The notes beneath the pieces were generated by a model. The model searched no databases, was not told the origin of the DNA, and saw nothing but the letters and a program-made list of their open reading frames with translations. Of a stretch of 57,033 bases of DNA, positions 23,334-31,924 are shown one piece after another. The position numbers and the translations under genes were made by a program. This DNA comes from Bdellovibrionaceae bacterium UBA2316. GTDB taxonomy: Bacteria; Bdellovibrionota; Bdellovibrionia; Bdellovibrionales; Bdellovibrionaceae. The stretch is from positions 1-57,033 of the forward strand of contig DDVI01000016.1 of NCBI GenBank assembly GCA_002345205.1, written 5' to 3'. Position 1 is the first letter of the stretch, and every line of letters starts with the position of its first letter.

Positions 23334-24269
23334 CTAGATCAACTTTTTTGATATAATTTTAAAAACGTGATCGGCGCTTCGAAGTGCGCCGTTCACACTC
23401 GCTCCGCCAAAAGCGTCCCCGACAAGATAAATATTTTCCTGCGGCTGGTGGTAAAGTTCTGGCCACGTCGAAGTTGGCTGACAATATCGCCATTTCTTAA
23501 TTTGAAAATCGGATACATTGATCGAACCGAAATTGGACTTCAGCACAGCCATGGATTTCTCTTTGATTTCATCGTCGGGTAACGGGAAGTTGGTTTCGCT
23601 CCATTCATCGCTCATTACAATGGCGTAACTGTAGTCAATTGAAAGTCCTTTTATTTGCTGGGAACAAATCGAATAGATGTCTTTATTGAAATTTTCTACA
23701 AATTTCAGATTTTCGAGTAGTGGGTGTTGTACACTGATTAAATTAACTATGGATTTAGAATAGTTAACATTTTCTAATCTAGAATCGAAAGCAATCTCTG
23801 AATGCTTTAGCAGCTCTATGGATTGGGGCAATGGGCAGCTGAGTATGACATGTTTTGATACTATTGACTCGCCATTGTCTAAGATTAATTTCAAGCCTTG
23901 GTCGGTTTTTTTAAGTGTTGTTACCTTACTATTATATTTAATATTCAAATTTTGAGAGATTTCTTTAGTCAAACGAGTCATGCCTCCTGTGCCGAAGTAG
24001 AAATCGTTATCAGCTATAGGAAATTTTTCTAAAATATTTTTACTGGACCAAAACTCCATCAACGACTCAGAGGCTTCAGAACGTTTAATGAATTGAGCGC
24101 CGTGGTCAAATTTTGATTCGCCAATTCTGCGAGTCGCCATGCGACCGCCACAGCTTTTTGATTTTTCTAAAATCAAAACCGATGACTTCAAACTGTGTAA
24201 CTTCCATCCTATATTTAGACCGCTGATTCCGGCGCCTACAATGGCGAAATCATATACCACTATTTCCAT
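23334..24269 (-). CDS. FAD-dependent oxidoreductase, renalase/amine-oxidase-like
   Basis: A 311-residue flavoprotein. The N-terminal FAD fold reads DFAIVGAGISGLNIGWKL (about residues 6-23) and then LEKSKSCGGRMATRRIG (about 34-50), the GGR-M-x-T-R signature of renalase-like amine oxidases. The C-terminal FAD motif reads IYLVGDAFGGASVNGALRSAD. The ATG at 24269 overlaps the upstream gene by 10 bases. A GTG at 24260, just after AAAGGA, is an equally good start. It is the last gene of a five-gene operon with a GbsR-type regulator, an ABC1 kinase and a DUF2805 protein. Substrate unknown. Confidence 0.9.
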   Translation of the reverse strand: MEIVVYDFAIVGAGISGLNIGWKLHSLKSSVLILEKSKSCGGRMATRRIGESKFDHGAQFIKRSEASESLMEFWSSKNILEKFPIADNDFYFGTGGMTRLTKEISQNLNIKYNSKVTTLKKTDQGLKLILDNGESIVSKHVILSCPLPQSIELLKHSEIAFDSRLENVNYSKSIVNLISVQHPLLENLKFVENFNKDIYSICSQQIKGLSIDYSYAIVMSDEWSETNFPLPDDEIKEKSMAVLKSNFGSINVSDFQIKKWRYCQPTSTWPELYHQPQENIYLVGDAFGGASVNGALRSADHVFKIISKKLI

Positions 24270-24565
24270 CCTTTAGTAATTCCATCGACCGATTGGCGAC
24301 TACATTTAAAGCGAGCCGTTTTAAAGCCCCTTTTCGTTTCGTGTTTAAGATGGCCTTGGTTATGTATTCTGCGCCTCCATCGAAAGAAAGCTGCTTGCGG
24401 AAGCTGAGTCCGCATAAATCGAACAAATTCATTTTCAGATATATTAAACTGTACTTGAATCGCTTCAAATGTAGTTCTATCTTCCCAACCCATTCGAATT
24501 AGTCGATCGATTTCATCTTGTGTTAGAGAATTAAATTTATCTTTAAGCTGTCGCGAAAGTCCCAT
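24260..24565 (-). CDS. DUF2805 / TIGR03643 family protein
   Basis: A 101-residue basic protein. The block LTQDEIDRLIRMGWEDRTTFEAIQVQFNISENEFVRFMR…FFRWRRR (about residues 14-66) is the hallmark of the TIGR03643/DUF2805 family, probably a helix-turn-helix-like fold. The C-terminal Lys/Arg-rich tail fits. Function is unknown. Relatives are often found beside photolyase/cryptochrome, DCC and FAD genes in other bacteria, which fits the company here, although no photolyase is in the window. It starts directly at the stop of the ABC1 gene. Confidence 0.9.
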   Translation of the reverse strand: MGLSRQLKDKFNSLTQDEIDRLIRMGWEDRTTFEAIQVQFNISENEFVRFMRTQLPQAAFFRWRRRIHNQGHLKHETKRGFKTARFKCSRQSVDGITKGWK

Positions 24566-25873
24566 TTATTTTTCCCTATTTGAAAGGTCTTTCATCATTT
24601 CCCAGTAGGGAGAAATATCCAAATTGGCATTTAAACTTTTTAGTATGGAATAAACCCCCGCTAACTTTCGATGTAAAAAAATAATGGAATAGGGTGGTGG
24701 ACTATATATTAATTGATCCGAAAGCGCTTTAACCGCGGTCTGCGATTCCAGCGTGTGATTTCGATCTGAAAAGTCAAAATGAGGTGAACCTTTAGCTCGA
24801 CTTATAAAAAACGGTTTGATGGCTGTCTTTAGCATTGTTTCAAAGGCCTTAAATGCGTCTTCGGATTCGCGTGGATCGATTAAGCCAAAGTCTATCGACA
24901 GAGTTCTAAGTTTCGCGCTCTGGTTCGATGCGGCTGCATCCAAAAGGTTGATGTAGTTTAAAATAAAGTCTTTGGAATACTGTCTTGTGGCTCCAAAGTC
25001 TAATAGGCAGATGCTGATATCCTTGCTGCTGGTATCCACCAGAAAGTTACCCCAGTTTGGATCCGTCTGAACCAGACCCCACTCGAAAAACTCATGAAAA
25101 TATAGATCTAAAATAGCAACCGCCAATGTGTGTTTGTCCGATTGCGCGGGGTTTAGACTCAGCCACTGCCTTAGAGTGACGCCTTTTTCAAAACTCATGC
25201 TTAGAACTCGTTTAGTCGAGAGTTCTTCGATGGGCATGGGAACTCGATACCGACACGAAGTGTTTGCGTTTAGTTTATTAATCTTGTCTAGAAATAGTGT
25301 TTGAAATTTTGCTTCCGATTCATAGTCAAGTTCCTGCTCCAATATAGTGCGAAATTCTGTGAAAAGGGGATCTAAGTTCATTTTACGGCCCGTCATTTGG
25401 CAAAATGAAGTTGCTAACGTTTTTAAAATTTTCAAATCAGAATCTATTGAATCTGCAACGTCTGAATACTGAACTTTTAGAACGATATCTTTATTCTTGT
25501 ATCGCGCTTTGTGTACTTGACCAATACTAGCGACCCCTAGTGGAGTCTGCGAGATTGATGTAATCAATGATCTTCGCTCACTCGGAATTTCAGACTGAAT
25601 TATTTTTTCAATCTCACTATATGGATGAGCTGTGGCTGCGTTTTGTAATTGGCTTAAAACCTCTATGGCTTCCGGAGGGAAATAGTTATCTAAGTCTAGA
25701 CTTAATAGTTGTCCCGCTTTCATAGCGGCCCCTTTTAGACTGGATAAGCTTTTCGCGATTAGGACCGCTTGTTCGACTCTGGAGTTAAAATCGTTAGATT
25801 TTAATTCTTTTAAGCCTACTCGTGCCGCTAATTTCGCAAGTTCAAATGTTCGGGCAAGTGGTGAAGATTTCAT
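24566..25873 (-). CDS. ABC1/AarF/UbiB-family atypical kinase
   Basis: A protein-kinase-like ATPase of the UbiB/AarF family, about 435 residues. Visible motifs: GAAMKAGQLLSLD (the KxGQ loop, about residues 44-56), PLGVASIGQVHKARY (the modified nucleotide loop), IVLKVQY (the lysine), EFRTILEQELDYESEA and QTDPNWGNFLV…ICLLDFGATRQYS (catalytic N and DFG). Relatives support ubiquinone biosynthesis or related lipid chemistry. The ATG at 25873 overlaps the upstream membrane-protein gene by four bases, and a longer upstream start would be unlike the family. Confidence 0.92.
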   Translation of the reverse strand: MKSSPLARTFELAKLAARVGLKELKSNDFNSRVEQAVLIAKSLSSLKGAAMKAGQLLSLDLDNYFPPEAIEVLSQLQNAATAHPYSEIEKIIQSEIPSERRSLITSISQTPLGVASIGQVHKARYKNKDIVLKVQYSDVADSIDSDLKILKTLATSFCQMTGRKMNLDPLFTEFRTILEQELDYESEAKFQTLFLDKINKLNANTSCRYRVPMPIEELSTKRVLSMSFEKGVTLRQWLSLNPAQSDKHTLAVAILDLYFHEFFEWGLVQTDPNWGNFLVDTSSKDISICLLDFGATRQYSKDFILNYINLLDAAASNQSAKLRTLSIDFGLIDPRESEDAFKAFETMLKTAIKPFFISRAKGSPHFDFSDRNHTLESQTAVKALSDQLIYSPPPYSIIFLHRKLAGVYSILKSLNANLDISPYWEMMKDLSNREK

Positions 25874-26193
25874 ATTAAAACTCCAATACTGGTGACGAGA
25901 GCCACCGAACGGCAGGTCCAAATGAGCGTTCGTGGCCAGTTTCTGTAGACAAGATTCATTTTTGAAATTTGAGAGTCGTATTTAAGTCTACTATGTGTTG
26001 GAACATTCACTAGAGCCGTGAGTGCCCAAAGGGAAACCACTGAGATCAGATTCCAGAAGTAAAGCGAAGTTGGGGTGTTCAAATAAAGCCACGCGCCCGT
26101 CAAAAGTTCTAAAGACATGAGGGGTGCGACAAGCCAAATTATTCCGGTCATCAAAAAACAAGATATTATGTGAATTACTAATAGGGTATTCAT
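25870..26193 (-). CDS. 4-TM membrane protein with an internal deletion
   Basis: A 107-residue hydrophobic protein. The N terminus (LLVIHIISCFLMTGIIWLV) jumps at about residue 22 to APLMSLELLTGAWLYL…WALTALVNVPTHSRL…NWPRTLIWTCRS. In the family I recall, about 35 residues with a conserved HYP…H motif lie between these two blocks, so this copy looks like an in-frame deletion derivative of a normal ~145-residue protein. It overlaps both neighbours by four bases and the frame is open, so a shortened protein is still made. Function unknown. Confidence 0.75.
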   Translation of the reverse strand: MNTLLVIHIISCFLMTGIIWLVAPLMSLELLTGAWLYLNTPTSLYFWNLISVVSLWALTALVNVPTHSRLKYDSQISKMNLVYRNWPRTLIWTCRSVALVTSIGVLI

Positions 26194-26726
26194 GCAGGTG
26201 CGTCTCGATTTGGTTCTAGTTCCATCGGAAGTTGCATAAGGTTTTTTTGAGAAAGCATTATTTCCAGCATTAGGTTGGCGGATAGAATCATGTCTTCAAG
26301 TGATTCGACTTTAGATTGATCGTACTCACCGTTTGATGCGTCTTTTTGCTTGAAGGTGTCGAAATCGCGTGTGATCTGCTTTAGCATTTTGCGTTCACGT
26401 ATTTCTAAAACGTGTTTTATAACGTCATTTATATTTTCGACCGCTTTATAAACCTTGGTTTTTTCGTTTGGTGCCGGCGCTTCTTCAATTAGCTTATAAT
26501 TGCAAAGTTCATCCAACGCGGGGCTAATAAGAGCTTTTGAAAGACCCAGCTTTTGAGTTAAGTCTGTGCAACTTAGAGGCGTCTTGGAAAGATACACCTG
26601 AGTCCAGATTGCGCCATGAATTCGTCTAAAACCCCAGTATCGAATAAAATTTCCGATCGATAACGATAAACTCTGTAGGCATTTGTTGGACTTTGAGGGT
26701 TTTTCTTTACTTTTCATATTGTTCAT
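26190..26726 (-). CDS. GbsR/MarR-family transcriptional regulator
   Basis: A winged-helix regulator of about 178 residues. Typical GbsR-like features are FIRYWGFRRIHGAIWTQVYLS (about residues 26-46), then LSCTDLTQKLGLSKALISPALDELCNYKLIEEA (the recognition region, about 50-82) and a helical dimerisation tail. It heads the operon running to 23334 and is divergent from the DCC gene. Its ATG at 26726, or the alternative at 26717, lies inside a perfect 38-bp palindrome, presumably its own operator. There is no ribosome binding site, so translation may be leaderless or start differently. Confidence 0.9.
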   Translation of the reverse strand: MNNMKSKEKPSKSNKCLQSLSLSIGNFIRYWGFRRIHGAIWTQVYLSKTPLSCTDLTQKLGLSKALISPALDELCNYKLIEEAPAPNEKTKVYKAVENINDVIKHVLEIRERKMLKQITRDFDTFKQKDASNGEYDQSKVESLEDMILSANLMLEIMLSQKNLMQLPMELEPNRDAPA

Positions 26727-26748
26727 ATTAGTATGAACAATATGAAAA
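26711..26748. promoter_or_regulatory. 38-bp palindrome covering two divergent start codons
   Basis: The arms 26711-26727 and 26732-26748 are exact 17-bp reverse complements around TTAG. The ATG codons of both divergent genes lie in the arms, so both proteins begin with the same residues, MNNMK. The start codons are only six bases apart. This is a strong candidate operator for the GbsR-type regulator and leaves no room for ordinary promoters between the genes. Confidence 0.85.
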
Positions 26749-27149
26749 CGCAAATTAAATTAAAAGTGTACTACGACGGCCTTTGCAAAGTGTGCAGTAA
26801 AGAGATTCATCATTACATGAAGCAAAAAGGTGCCGAGAGTATTGAGTTTATTGATATTTGTTCCAGTCAGTTTGACCCTTCAGAGCAAGGGCTTGACCCC
26901 CATGCGATTCATAAAATCATGCACGTGCGTACTCAAGATGGTACAATTATTACGCGGGTCGGGGCTTTTGTTGAAATTTGGAAACAGCTACCAAGGTACA
27001 ATTGGCTGGCCAAAATGGCTGAAAAACCGCTAATCAGATATGGTCTTGAAAAAGGGTATAATTGTTTTGTCGTCATTAGGCCTTTTTTACCTCGTTACGC
27101 GAAAGGTGAGGATTGTAAAGATAGCCCCTATTGCGAAGCTAAGTTTTAA
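26733..27149 (+). CDS. DCC (DUF393) thiol-disulfide oxidoreductase-like protein
   Basis: A 138-residue thioredoxin-fold protein of the DCC family: KVYYDGLCKVCSKEIHHYMK (about residues 10-29) holds the D-x-x-C-x-x-C signature, and the distal RVGAFVEIW and YNCFVVIRPFLPRYAKGEDCK blocks agree. DUF393 genes often travel with DUF2805, ABC1 and FAD-oxidoreductase genes, as here. The start at 26733 (or the second ATG at 26742) lies inside the divergent palindrome, so it should share control with the GbsR operon. Its redox partner is unknown. Confidence 0.92.
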   Translation: MNNMKTQIKLKVYYDGLCKVCSKEIHHYMKQKGAESIEFIDICSSQFDPSEQGLDPHAIHKIMHVRTQDGTIITRVGAFVEIWKQLPRYNWLAKMAEKPLIRYGLEKGYNCFVVIRPFLPRYAKGEDCKDSPYCEAKF

Positions 27150-27192
27150 CACCTCACTTGGCTTTTTATATAAAGATTGCTAGTCTTACTAA

Positions 27193-27558
27193 GTGAAGAT
27201 TACAGAGCAAACTATTAGCCAAGATCCCGCCGAGCCGCCACGACGATTTTTTTCAGATTCGAAACACTATGAGTTTTTAATTTGGTATAGTGATTCCACG
27301 TTTAAAAAAGTCGCGGGGTTTCAAATCGGTTATAAGCCGAGCCCTTTTAATACCAGTGAAGAGTATTTTTTAACGTTGAAGCCTGGTTCAGACACAATGA
27401 AGTATGGGCAGCTGACCGCTGAAGGACAAGGTATCGTCGCGTCTAAAATTATTGAATACTTGGATCAAACCCCCTCTCCAGATCTGATTCAAAAAATTAT
27501 TTATGCATCCATCGAATTACCCGATGACGTGCAAGATGCGCTCGAGAAGTATTTTTAG
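27193..27558 (+). CDS. Unknown 121-aa protein
   Basis: A soluble protein with no signal or transmembrane segment, rich in aromatic residues (RRFFSDSKHYEFLIWYSDSTF) and with a helical C terminus (ELPDDVQDALEKYF). No family recognised. The start is a GTG without a clear ribosome binding site. It ends nine bases before the Hsp70-like gene and is probably co-transcribed with it, so it might be a partner or substrate adaptor of that protein. Confidence 0.7.
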   Translation: MKITEQTISQDPAEPPRRFFSDSKHYEFLIWYSDSTFKKVAGFQIGYKPSPFNTSEEYFLTLKPGSDTMKYGQLTAEGQGIVASKIIEYLDQTPSPDLIQKIIYASIELPDDVQDALEKYF

Positions 27559-27567
27559 CAGGCAGAT

Positions 27568-28851
27568 ATGGCAACAAACGAAACTATTTTGGCTATCGAT
27601 TTTGGGACCAGTCATTCTCTTGTTGGGGCGCTTCATCAGGGTCGGCGAGTGGATGATTTGGCTATTGATCCATCTAGCCAAGATCCTACGTTGATGCGCA
27701 CTCTTTTGTATTTTCCAAATGCAGACCAGTGTTTTTACGGAACGGAAGCTCTGCGAAAGTATACGGAACTAGAAATGGAAGGACGACTTTTTCGGTCTTT
27801 CAAATCTCATTTGCCGAACAAGCATTATCTTGGAACCGTGTTTGATAATCGTATTTTGTCGCTAGAGAATATGATTGGACTCTTTTTGCTAGAGCTAAAG
27901 AAGCGGGCGGAAGTAATTTTAAAAACCAAGGTTGCAAAGGCCGTCATTGGTCGTCCAGCGCGTTATTCGATGGACGCGGCCGCCGACGAATTTGCAATTC
28001 ATCGGATGAAAAAGGCCGCCGAGTATGCTGGTTTTACAGATGTCATTTTTATTCCAGAACCATTAGCAGCCGCTTTAGAGTTTCGTCGTGGTATCAACCA
28101 GGAAAAAACAATATTAATTGGCGACTTCGGTGGCGGGACATCAGATTTTACCATCATGAAAATTACTCCAGATAATTTTCAAAAAAAAGACGTTCTAGCT
28201 GTTGAGGGATGTCCTTTAGCGGGAGACGCTCTTGATAGCGTATTTATGAGTTCACGCTTGAATCGTGGTTTTGGGGCGCAAACTAAATATCGATTGCCAA
28301 TGTCGGACAATATCATGACGATGCCGGTCTCAATTATGGATCGTTTAAACAAACCTTCGCAAATTGTTCACTTGAAAGAGCGTGAAACATACGAATTTAT
28401 AAAACTCGTTCGCAAGTGTTCCTTGCGTAAAGAGGACAAAGAAGCAATAGATCGACTTTTCGTAATGCTAGAAGATCAACAGATTTTCGCATTCTTCGAA
28501 GAAATTGAAAAAACAAAAAAAAGTCTTTCCTCGCGGGCTACCAGTGCATTTAAATTTGATTACCCCGATTTGGAAACATCCGAAGTTTTTTCGAGTGTGG
28601 AATTTGAAGACTGGGCATTTAAAGTAAAAAACGAAATATTTTCAGCTCTGGATCGTTGTTTGGCGCAAGCGGGTTTGGTGGAGTCACAGATTGAACATGT
28701 GTTTTTAACAGGTGGGACAGCCCACGTTCCGTTTATTCAAAGAGAGTTCACTCGTCGATTTTGTGCCAGCAAAATGCAGACAAAAAAAATCTTCCATTCG
28801 ATTTTATCGGGTTTGATTGAGAGTGCGAAATCTTGGGATGAATTGAAATAG
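27568..28851 (+). CDS. yegD: Hsp70-family (YegD-like) protein
   Basis: A 427-residue DnaK relative made of the nucleotide-binding domain only. Motifs: ILAIDFGTSHSLVGAL (phosphate 1, about residues 7-22), AKAVIGRPARYS, EPLAAALEF (about 167-175), ILIGDFGGGTSDFTIMKI (phosphate 2, about 186-203) and VFLTGGTAHVPFIQ (adenosine). There is no substrate-binding domain with its lid, as expected of YegD. It shares its last base with an alternative start of the next gene. Cellular substrates of YegD are not established. Confidence 0.92.
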   Translation: MATNETILAIDFGTSHSLVGALHQGRRVDDLAIDPSSQDPTLMRTLLYFPNADQCFYGTEALRKYTELEMEGRLFRSFKSHLPNKHYLGTVFDNRILSLENMIGLFLLELKKRAEVILKTKVAKAVIGRPARYSMDAAADEFAIHRMKKAAEYAGFTDVIFIPEPLAAALEFRRGINQEKTILIGDFGGGTSDFTIMKITPDNFQKKDVLAVEGCPLAGDALDSVFMSSRLNRGFGAQTKYRLPMSDNIMTMPVSIMDRLNKPSQIVHLKERETYEFIKLVRKCSLRKEDKEAIDRLFVMLEDQQIFAFFEEIEKTKKSLSSRATSAFKFDYPDLETSEVFSSVEFEDWAFKVKNEIFSALDRCLAQAGLVESQIEHVFLTGGTAHVPFIQREFTRRFCASKMQTKKIFHSILSGLIESAKSWDELK

Positions 28852-28874
28852 TGGATGTTCGTAGGAGTTGTTTT

Positions 28875-29516
28875 ATGATCCAAGTTGAAATCTGGTCCGA
28901 CATAGTTTGTCCGTTCTGCTATATCGGAAAGCGTAATTTTGAGACCGCACTTAAACAATTGAAAAATCCAGAGCAGGTTGACGTATCTTTCCGTAGCTTC
29001 GAACTGGATACATCGGCCCAAAAGAGTCAGACCCAATCGATTTATCAAGTCTTAGCTAAGAAATACGGTAAAACAATCGAGTGGGCACAGGAAGCAAATA
29101 GATCTGTAGTCAATAAGGGCGCGTCTATTGGGTTAATGTTCAATATGGATAGAGTTATACCAACGAATTCGTTCGATGCACATCGCTTGACTCAGTTTGC
29201 GTTAACTCAGCAAAAACAGAATCTGCTTTTAGAAAAATTATTTGCGGCTTACTTCACGGAAGGAAAAGATATTTCTAGTCATGGCGTGCTGGTTGATGCG
29301 GGTGAGTCTGTAGGGCTGGCAAAAGAAGACGTTTTAAATGTGTTGAATTCCGATGCGTTTGCTTCCGAAGTACGTGAAGATGAAGAACTGGCCCACGAAG
29401 GTGGTATCTCTGGGGTTCCGTTCTTTGTTTTTAATCGAAAATACGCTATTTCCGGTGCGCAGCCTCCTGAATCTTTTTTGGATGTCTTTAAAAAGATAGA
29501 ATCCGAAACAGTTTAA
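28875..29516 (+). CDS. FrnE-type DsbA oxidoreductase
   Basis: A 213-residue cytosolic DsbA-fold protein of the FrnE group: EIWSDIVCPFCYIGKRNFE (about residues 4-22) carries the C-P-F-C active site, and GISGVPFFVFNRKYAISGAQPPE near the end carries the cis-proline. FrnE proteins are linked to disulfide chemistry in oxidative stress. The ATG at 28875 is chosen because GTAGGAG precedes it and the family begins there. A GTG at 28851 would add eight untypical residues. The gene follows the Hsp70-like gene closely. Confidence 0.93.
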   Translation: MIQVEIWSDIVCPFCYIGKRNFETALKQLKNPEQVDVSFRSFELDTSAQKSQTQSIYQVLAKKYGKTIEWAQEANRSVVNKGASIGLMFNMDRVIPTNSFDAHRLTQFALTQQKQNLLLEKLFAAYFTEGKDISSHGVLVDAGESVGLAKEDVLNVLNSDAFASEVREDEELAHEGGISGVPFFVFNRKYAISGAQPPESFLDVFKKIESETV

Positions 29517-29535
29517 TTAAGCCGGCGCCGACCCA

Positions 29536-29876
29536 GATAATTTACCTCGTCCAGTAGATGGCGGATGATCCACGTGCGGGTAGTCCGCTAGAGCCGAATA
29601 CTAATCCTGAATTGTGGGATTCCATTCCTGGTGCGCGCGGATGTACGCCTCAGTCATGCGGTTTTCGTGATCTAACCCAAGAATTTAAAGTATTGGGAAT
29701 CCAATTACGCGTTTACTAGCTGTATGAACCTTCCTACGTTTGTTTTCGATAACGTGCGTTTGATCAAACAAATGGCTCTCTACATTCAAAATGGAAAAAT
29801 AGAAAAAGTTTTCCACCCTGTTTTCCCACCTGACAAAAATGCAGAACAGGTGTTGAATTGGCTGCGTAAACGATAA
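29536..29876 (+). pseudogene. Peroxiredoxin remnant with two internal deletions
   Basis: Three blocks of a peroxiredoxin-like redoxin survive in three frames. 29536-29565 gives DNLPRPVDGG, the usual N terminus. 29564-29719 gives PRAGSPLEPN…LWDSIPGARGCTPQSCGFRDLTQEF, with the CTPQSC region. 29724-29876 gives LPTFVFDNVRLIKQMALYIQNGKIEKVFHPVFPPDKNAEQVLNWLRKR, the full C terminus. The strands between blocks one and two and between two and three are missing. The blocks are easily recognised, so the decay looks recent. The rest of the gap up to 30079 has no gene that I can see. Confidence 0.88.
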
Positions 29877-30079
29877 AAACTGGCCCCTTCGCGTGCGGTT
29901 CTGCGGTTCGTGTATGTAGACATTTCGGCTGTCGTGATTTCAGACAAAATACAAAGAACAAATCTTATTTTGATAAGAGACACATAATTAATTTAAAAAT
30001 TCAGACAAATTTTAAGTAAAACCACGGTATTATAATAAAATATATAAAATCAATGACGATATGGGGTTTGAGGGTAATT

Positions 30080-31319
30080 ATGTCTGACCGTAGAGAACGT
30101 CCACTTGTCCGCGCTCTTTTTGAGCGCACTTCCAGATAGTCTACGCTTTAGCTATATGAGGAACCAACTCAAAATTCCCAAATCGCTAGATAAGCGATTT
30201 AAATTTCGCGTGGCTCGGACGCAAGACGAGTTATCCGAGGCCTATAAAATTCTACATGAATCGTATCTTGAAAAGGGTTACACGAAACCTAACGATACGG
30301 GAATGCGTATCGTAAAATATTTTGCTTTGCCGACTACAACAACTTTGATTGCATTGTTTGACGATAGAGTCGTTGGCACTATTTCTATTATCCGTAGAAG
30401 TACTTTTGGCATTCCAATGGAGAGCTCGTTCGACATTGGTGCCGTACTAGACGATAACAAAGTCATTGCTGAAATATCGTCGTTAGCTATTGATAGTCGA
30501 TTTCGTGAAAAACGCGGCGCCTTGTTTCTGCCGCTTCTTAAATTTTTTTGGGAGTACGTATGTACCTATATGAGACTCGACGCGCTTGTGATTACGGTTA
30601 ATCCCAGTATGACAGATTTCTATGAAGGATTCTTAGGCTTTAAACGTATGAAAAACGCCAAGGTGGGGAGTTATAGTTATGCAAATGGAAACCCGGGAGT
30701 GGGTCTATGGTATGATGTGCATAAAGCATTTGGATTAATGCAAAGTCTTTATGATCACAAACCCGACGAGAAAAATCTGTATAAGTATTTTTTTGGCGGG
30801 ACGTTACCAAACTTTGAATTCCCAAATCGAGACTTCTACAAATCGTCTGACCCTGTAATGACACCCAAGATGCTAGAGCACTTTTTTATCGACAAATCGA
30901 CCGTATTTGAAGAGCTTACGGCGTTAGAAATTATGGGCTTAGCATCCTGCTATCCGGCGGCCTATATTTCTGATTTTTTTCCCAATCTGCAAGAAAAAAT
31001 CGAACGTTCAAATATTCGCCATCATGTGAACATTCAGTGTAACCTGGGGCCGCAGGCTTCTGTGTCCGCTACAGTTTTAGATGTAAGTGGTACCGGAGTT
31101 AAGCTTTTATCTACAGAGTCTATCAGCGGAATAATTCATTTAAATATTCCAATCGCAAAAAACTTATACGCCAAAGTGGCGGGTGTCGTTAAGTGGGAAC
31201 AGAACTCTGTGTATGGTATTCAGCTGTTAAGAACTGACTCTGCCTGGATACAGTTCTGCCAATACTTACAGAGCGATTTTGAAGTCCTTCAAGATTTAGA
31301 CGCTAAGAAAGCGGTTTAA
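30080..31319 (+). CDS. Acyltransferase-PilZ protein with 5' frameshift
   Basis: A two-domain protein of about 410 residues. The N-terminal part (about 30-210) looks like a GNAT/N-acyl-amino-acid-synthase-type acyltransferase (FRVARTQDELSEAYKILHESY, EISSLAIDSRFREKRGALFLPLL). The C-terminal part (about 300-400) is a PilZ domain, a likely cyclic-di-GMP sensor, with a strand pattern including VSATVLDVSGTGVKLLS. The ATG at 30080 with a good GAGGG site starts MSDRRERPLVRALFERT and then hits a stop. Removing one base near 30130-30133 would continue into PDSLRFSYMRNQLK of the long frame. Either a real frameshift or a sequence error is present; otherwise translation starts at 30156. A TTG at 30105 has no ribosome binding site. 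Confidence 0.75.
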
Positions 31320-31321
31320 CT

Positions 31322-31924
31322 TTACCCGTAAATTTTTTGAAGGAGAGTTTTTCTTTCTTCCAATGTCAGCACATACGGGGCGGACTTAGGCTCATAGGAA
31401 GGCAATTTGAAAAAAGGATGGTTTTTATTTTTCCCAGTTACAAGACCTTTCAAAATAAATGGCACTACAGATAAAAAATCTTTAGGTTTAAATTTAGATG
31501 ACGCATCAGCCGGAGGCTGACCTAAAGCAAAAGCCCCCATTACTCGGCTTTTTACGTTTCCAAGAGCCTGCGTACGTTCAGTTTCTGATTTATAGGGCAG
31601 CATTGAGGACAGCATTCCAATCCATGGCATCTTGGCTTGAGTATTTGCGATTGGCGTTTGGCAGCACGAAGCATACCAACGATACAGCCCTTTAGGGGAT
31701 AACCGAATACCGCGAACTAAGTCTTGTCCCTGAGTGAATTGAAAATTAACGGGATAAACCGGAACGATTTCAGTTCCACCATTTGCATCTAACAGGTCAT
31801 TTTTTTTTAAGTAGTGAAGATAGCTTTGGCAATCGTCGCAATAGCAAACTAATCGTCCCGGTGATTGGTGCGGAAAGTTTTTAATATGTGCTTTGACTTG
31901 TCCGCATTGACATTGAACGTTCAT
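31322..31924 (-). CDS. DUF6151 family (GFA-like zinc) protein
   Basis: A 200-residue protein beginning VQCQCGQVKAHI, then RLVCYCDDCQSYLHYL and RWYASCCQTPIANT. The spaced cysteine pairs are those of a GFA/CENP-V-like zinc fold, as in DUF6151. The function is unknown. It overlaps the CBS-domain gene by four bases (ATGA). Its 3' end is convergent with the acyltransferase-PilZ gene. Confidence 0.85.
   Translation of the reverse strand: MNVQCQCGQVKAHIKNFPHQSPGRLVCYCDDCQSYLHYLKKNDLLDANGGTEIVPVYPVNFQFTQGQDLVRGIRLSPKGLYRWYASCCQTPIANTQAKMPWIGMLSSMLPYKSETERTQALGNVKSRVMGAFALGQPPADASSKFKPKDFLSVVPFILKGLVTGKNKNHPFFKLPSYEPKSAPYVLTLEERKTLLQKIYG

Noticed and set aside
29764..29983. Minus-strand frames after the FrnE gene
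   Set aside because: They are antisense to the well-matched C terminus of the peroxiredoxin remnant.
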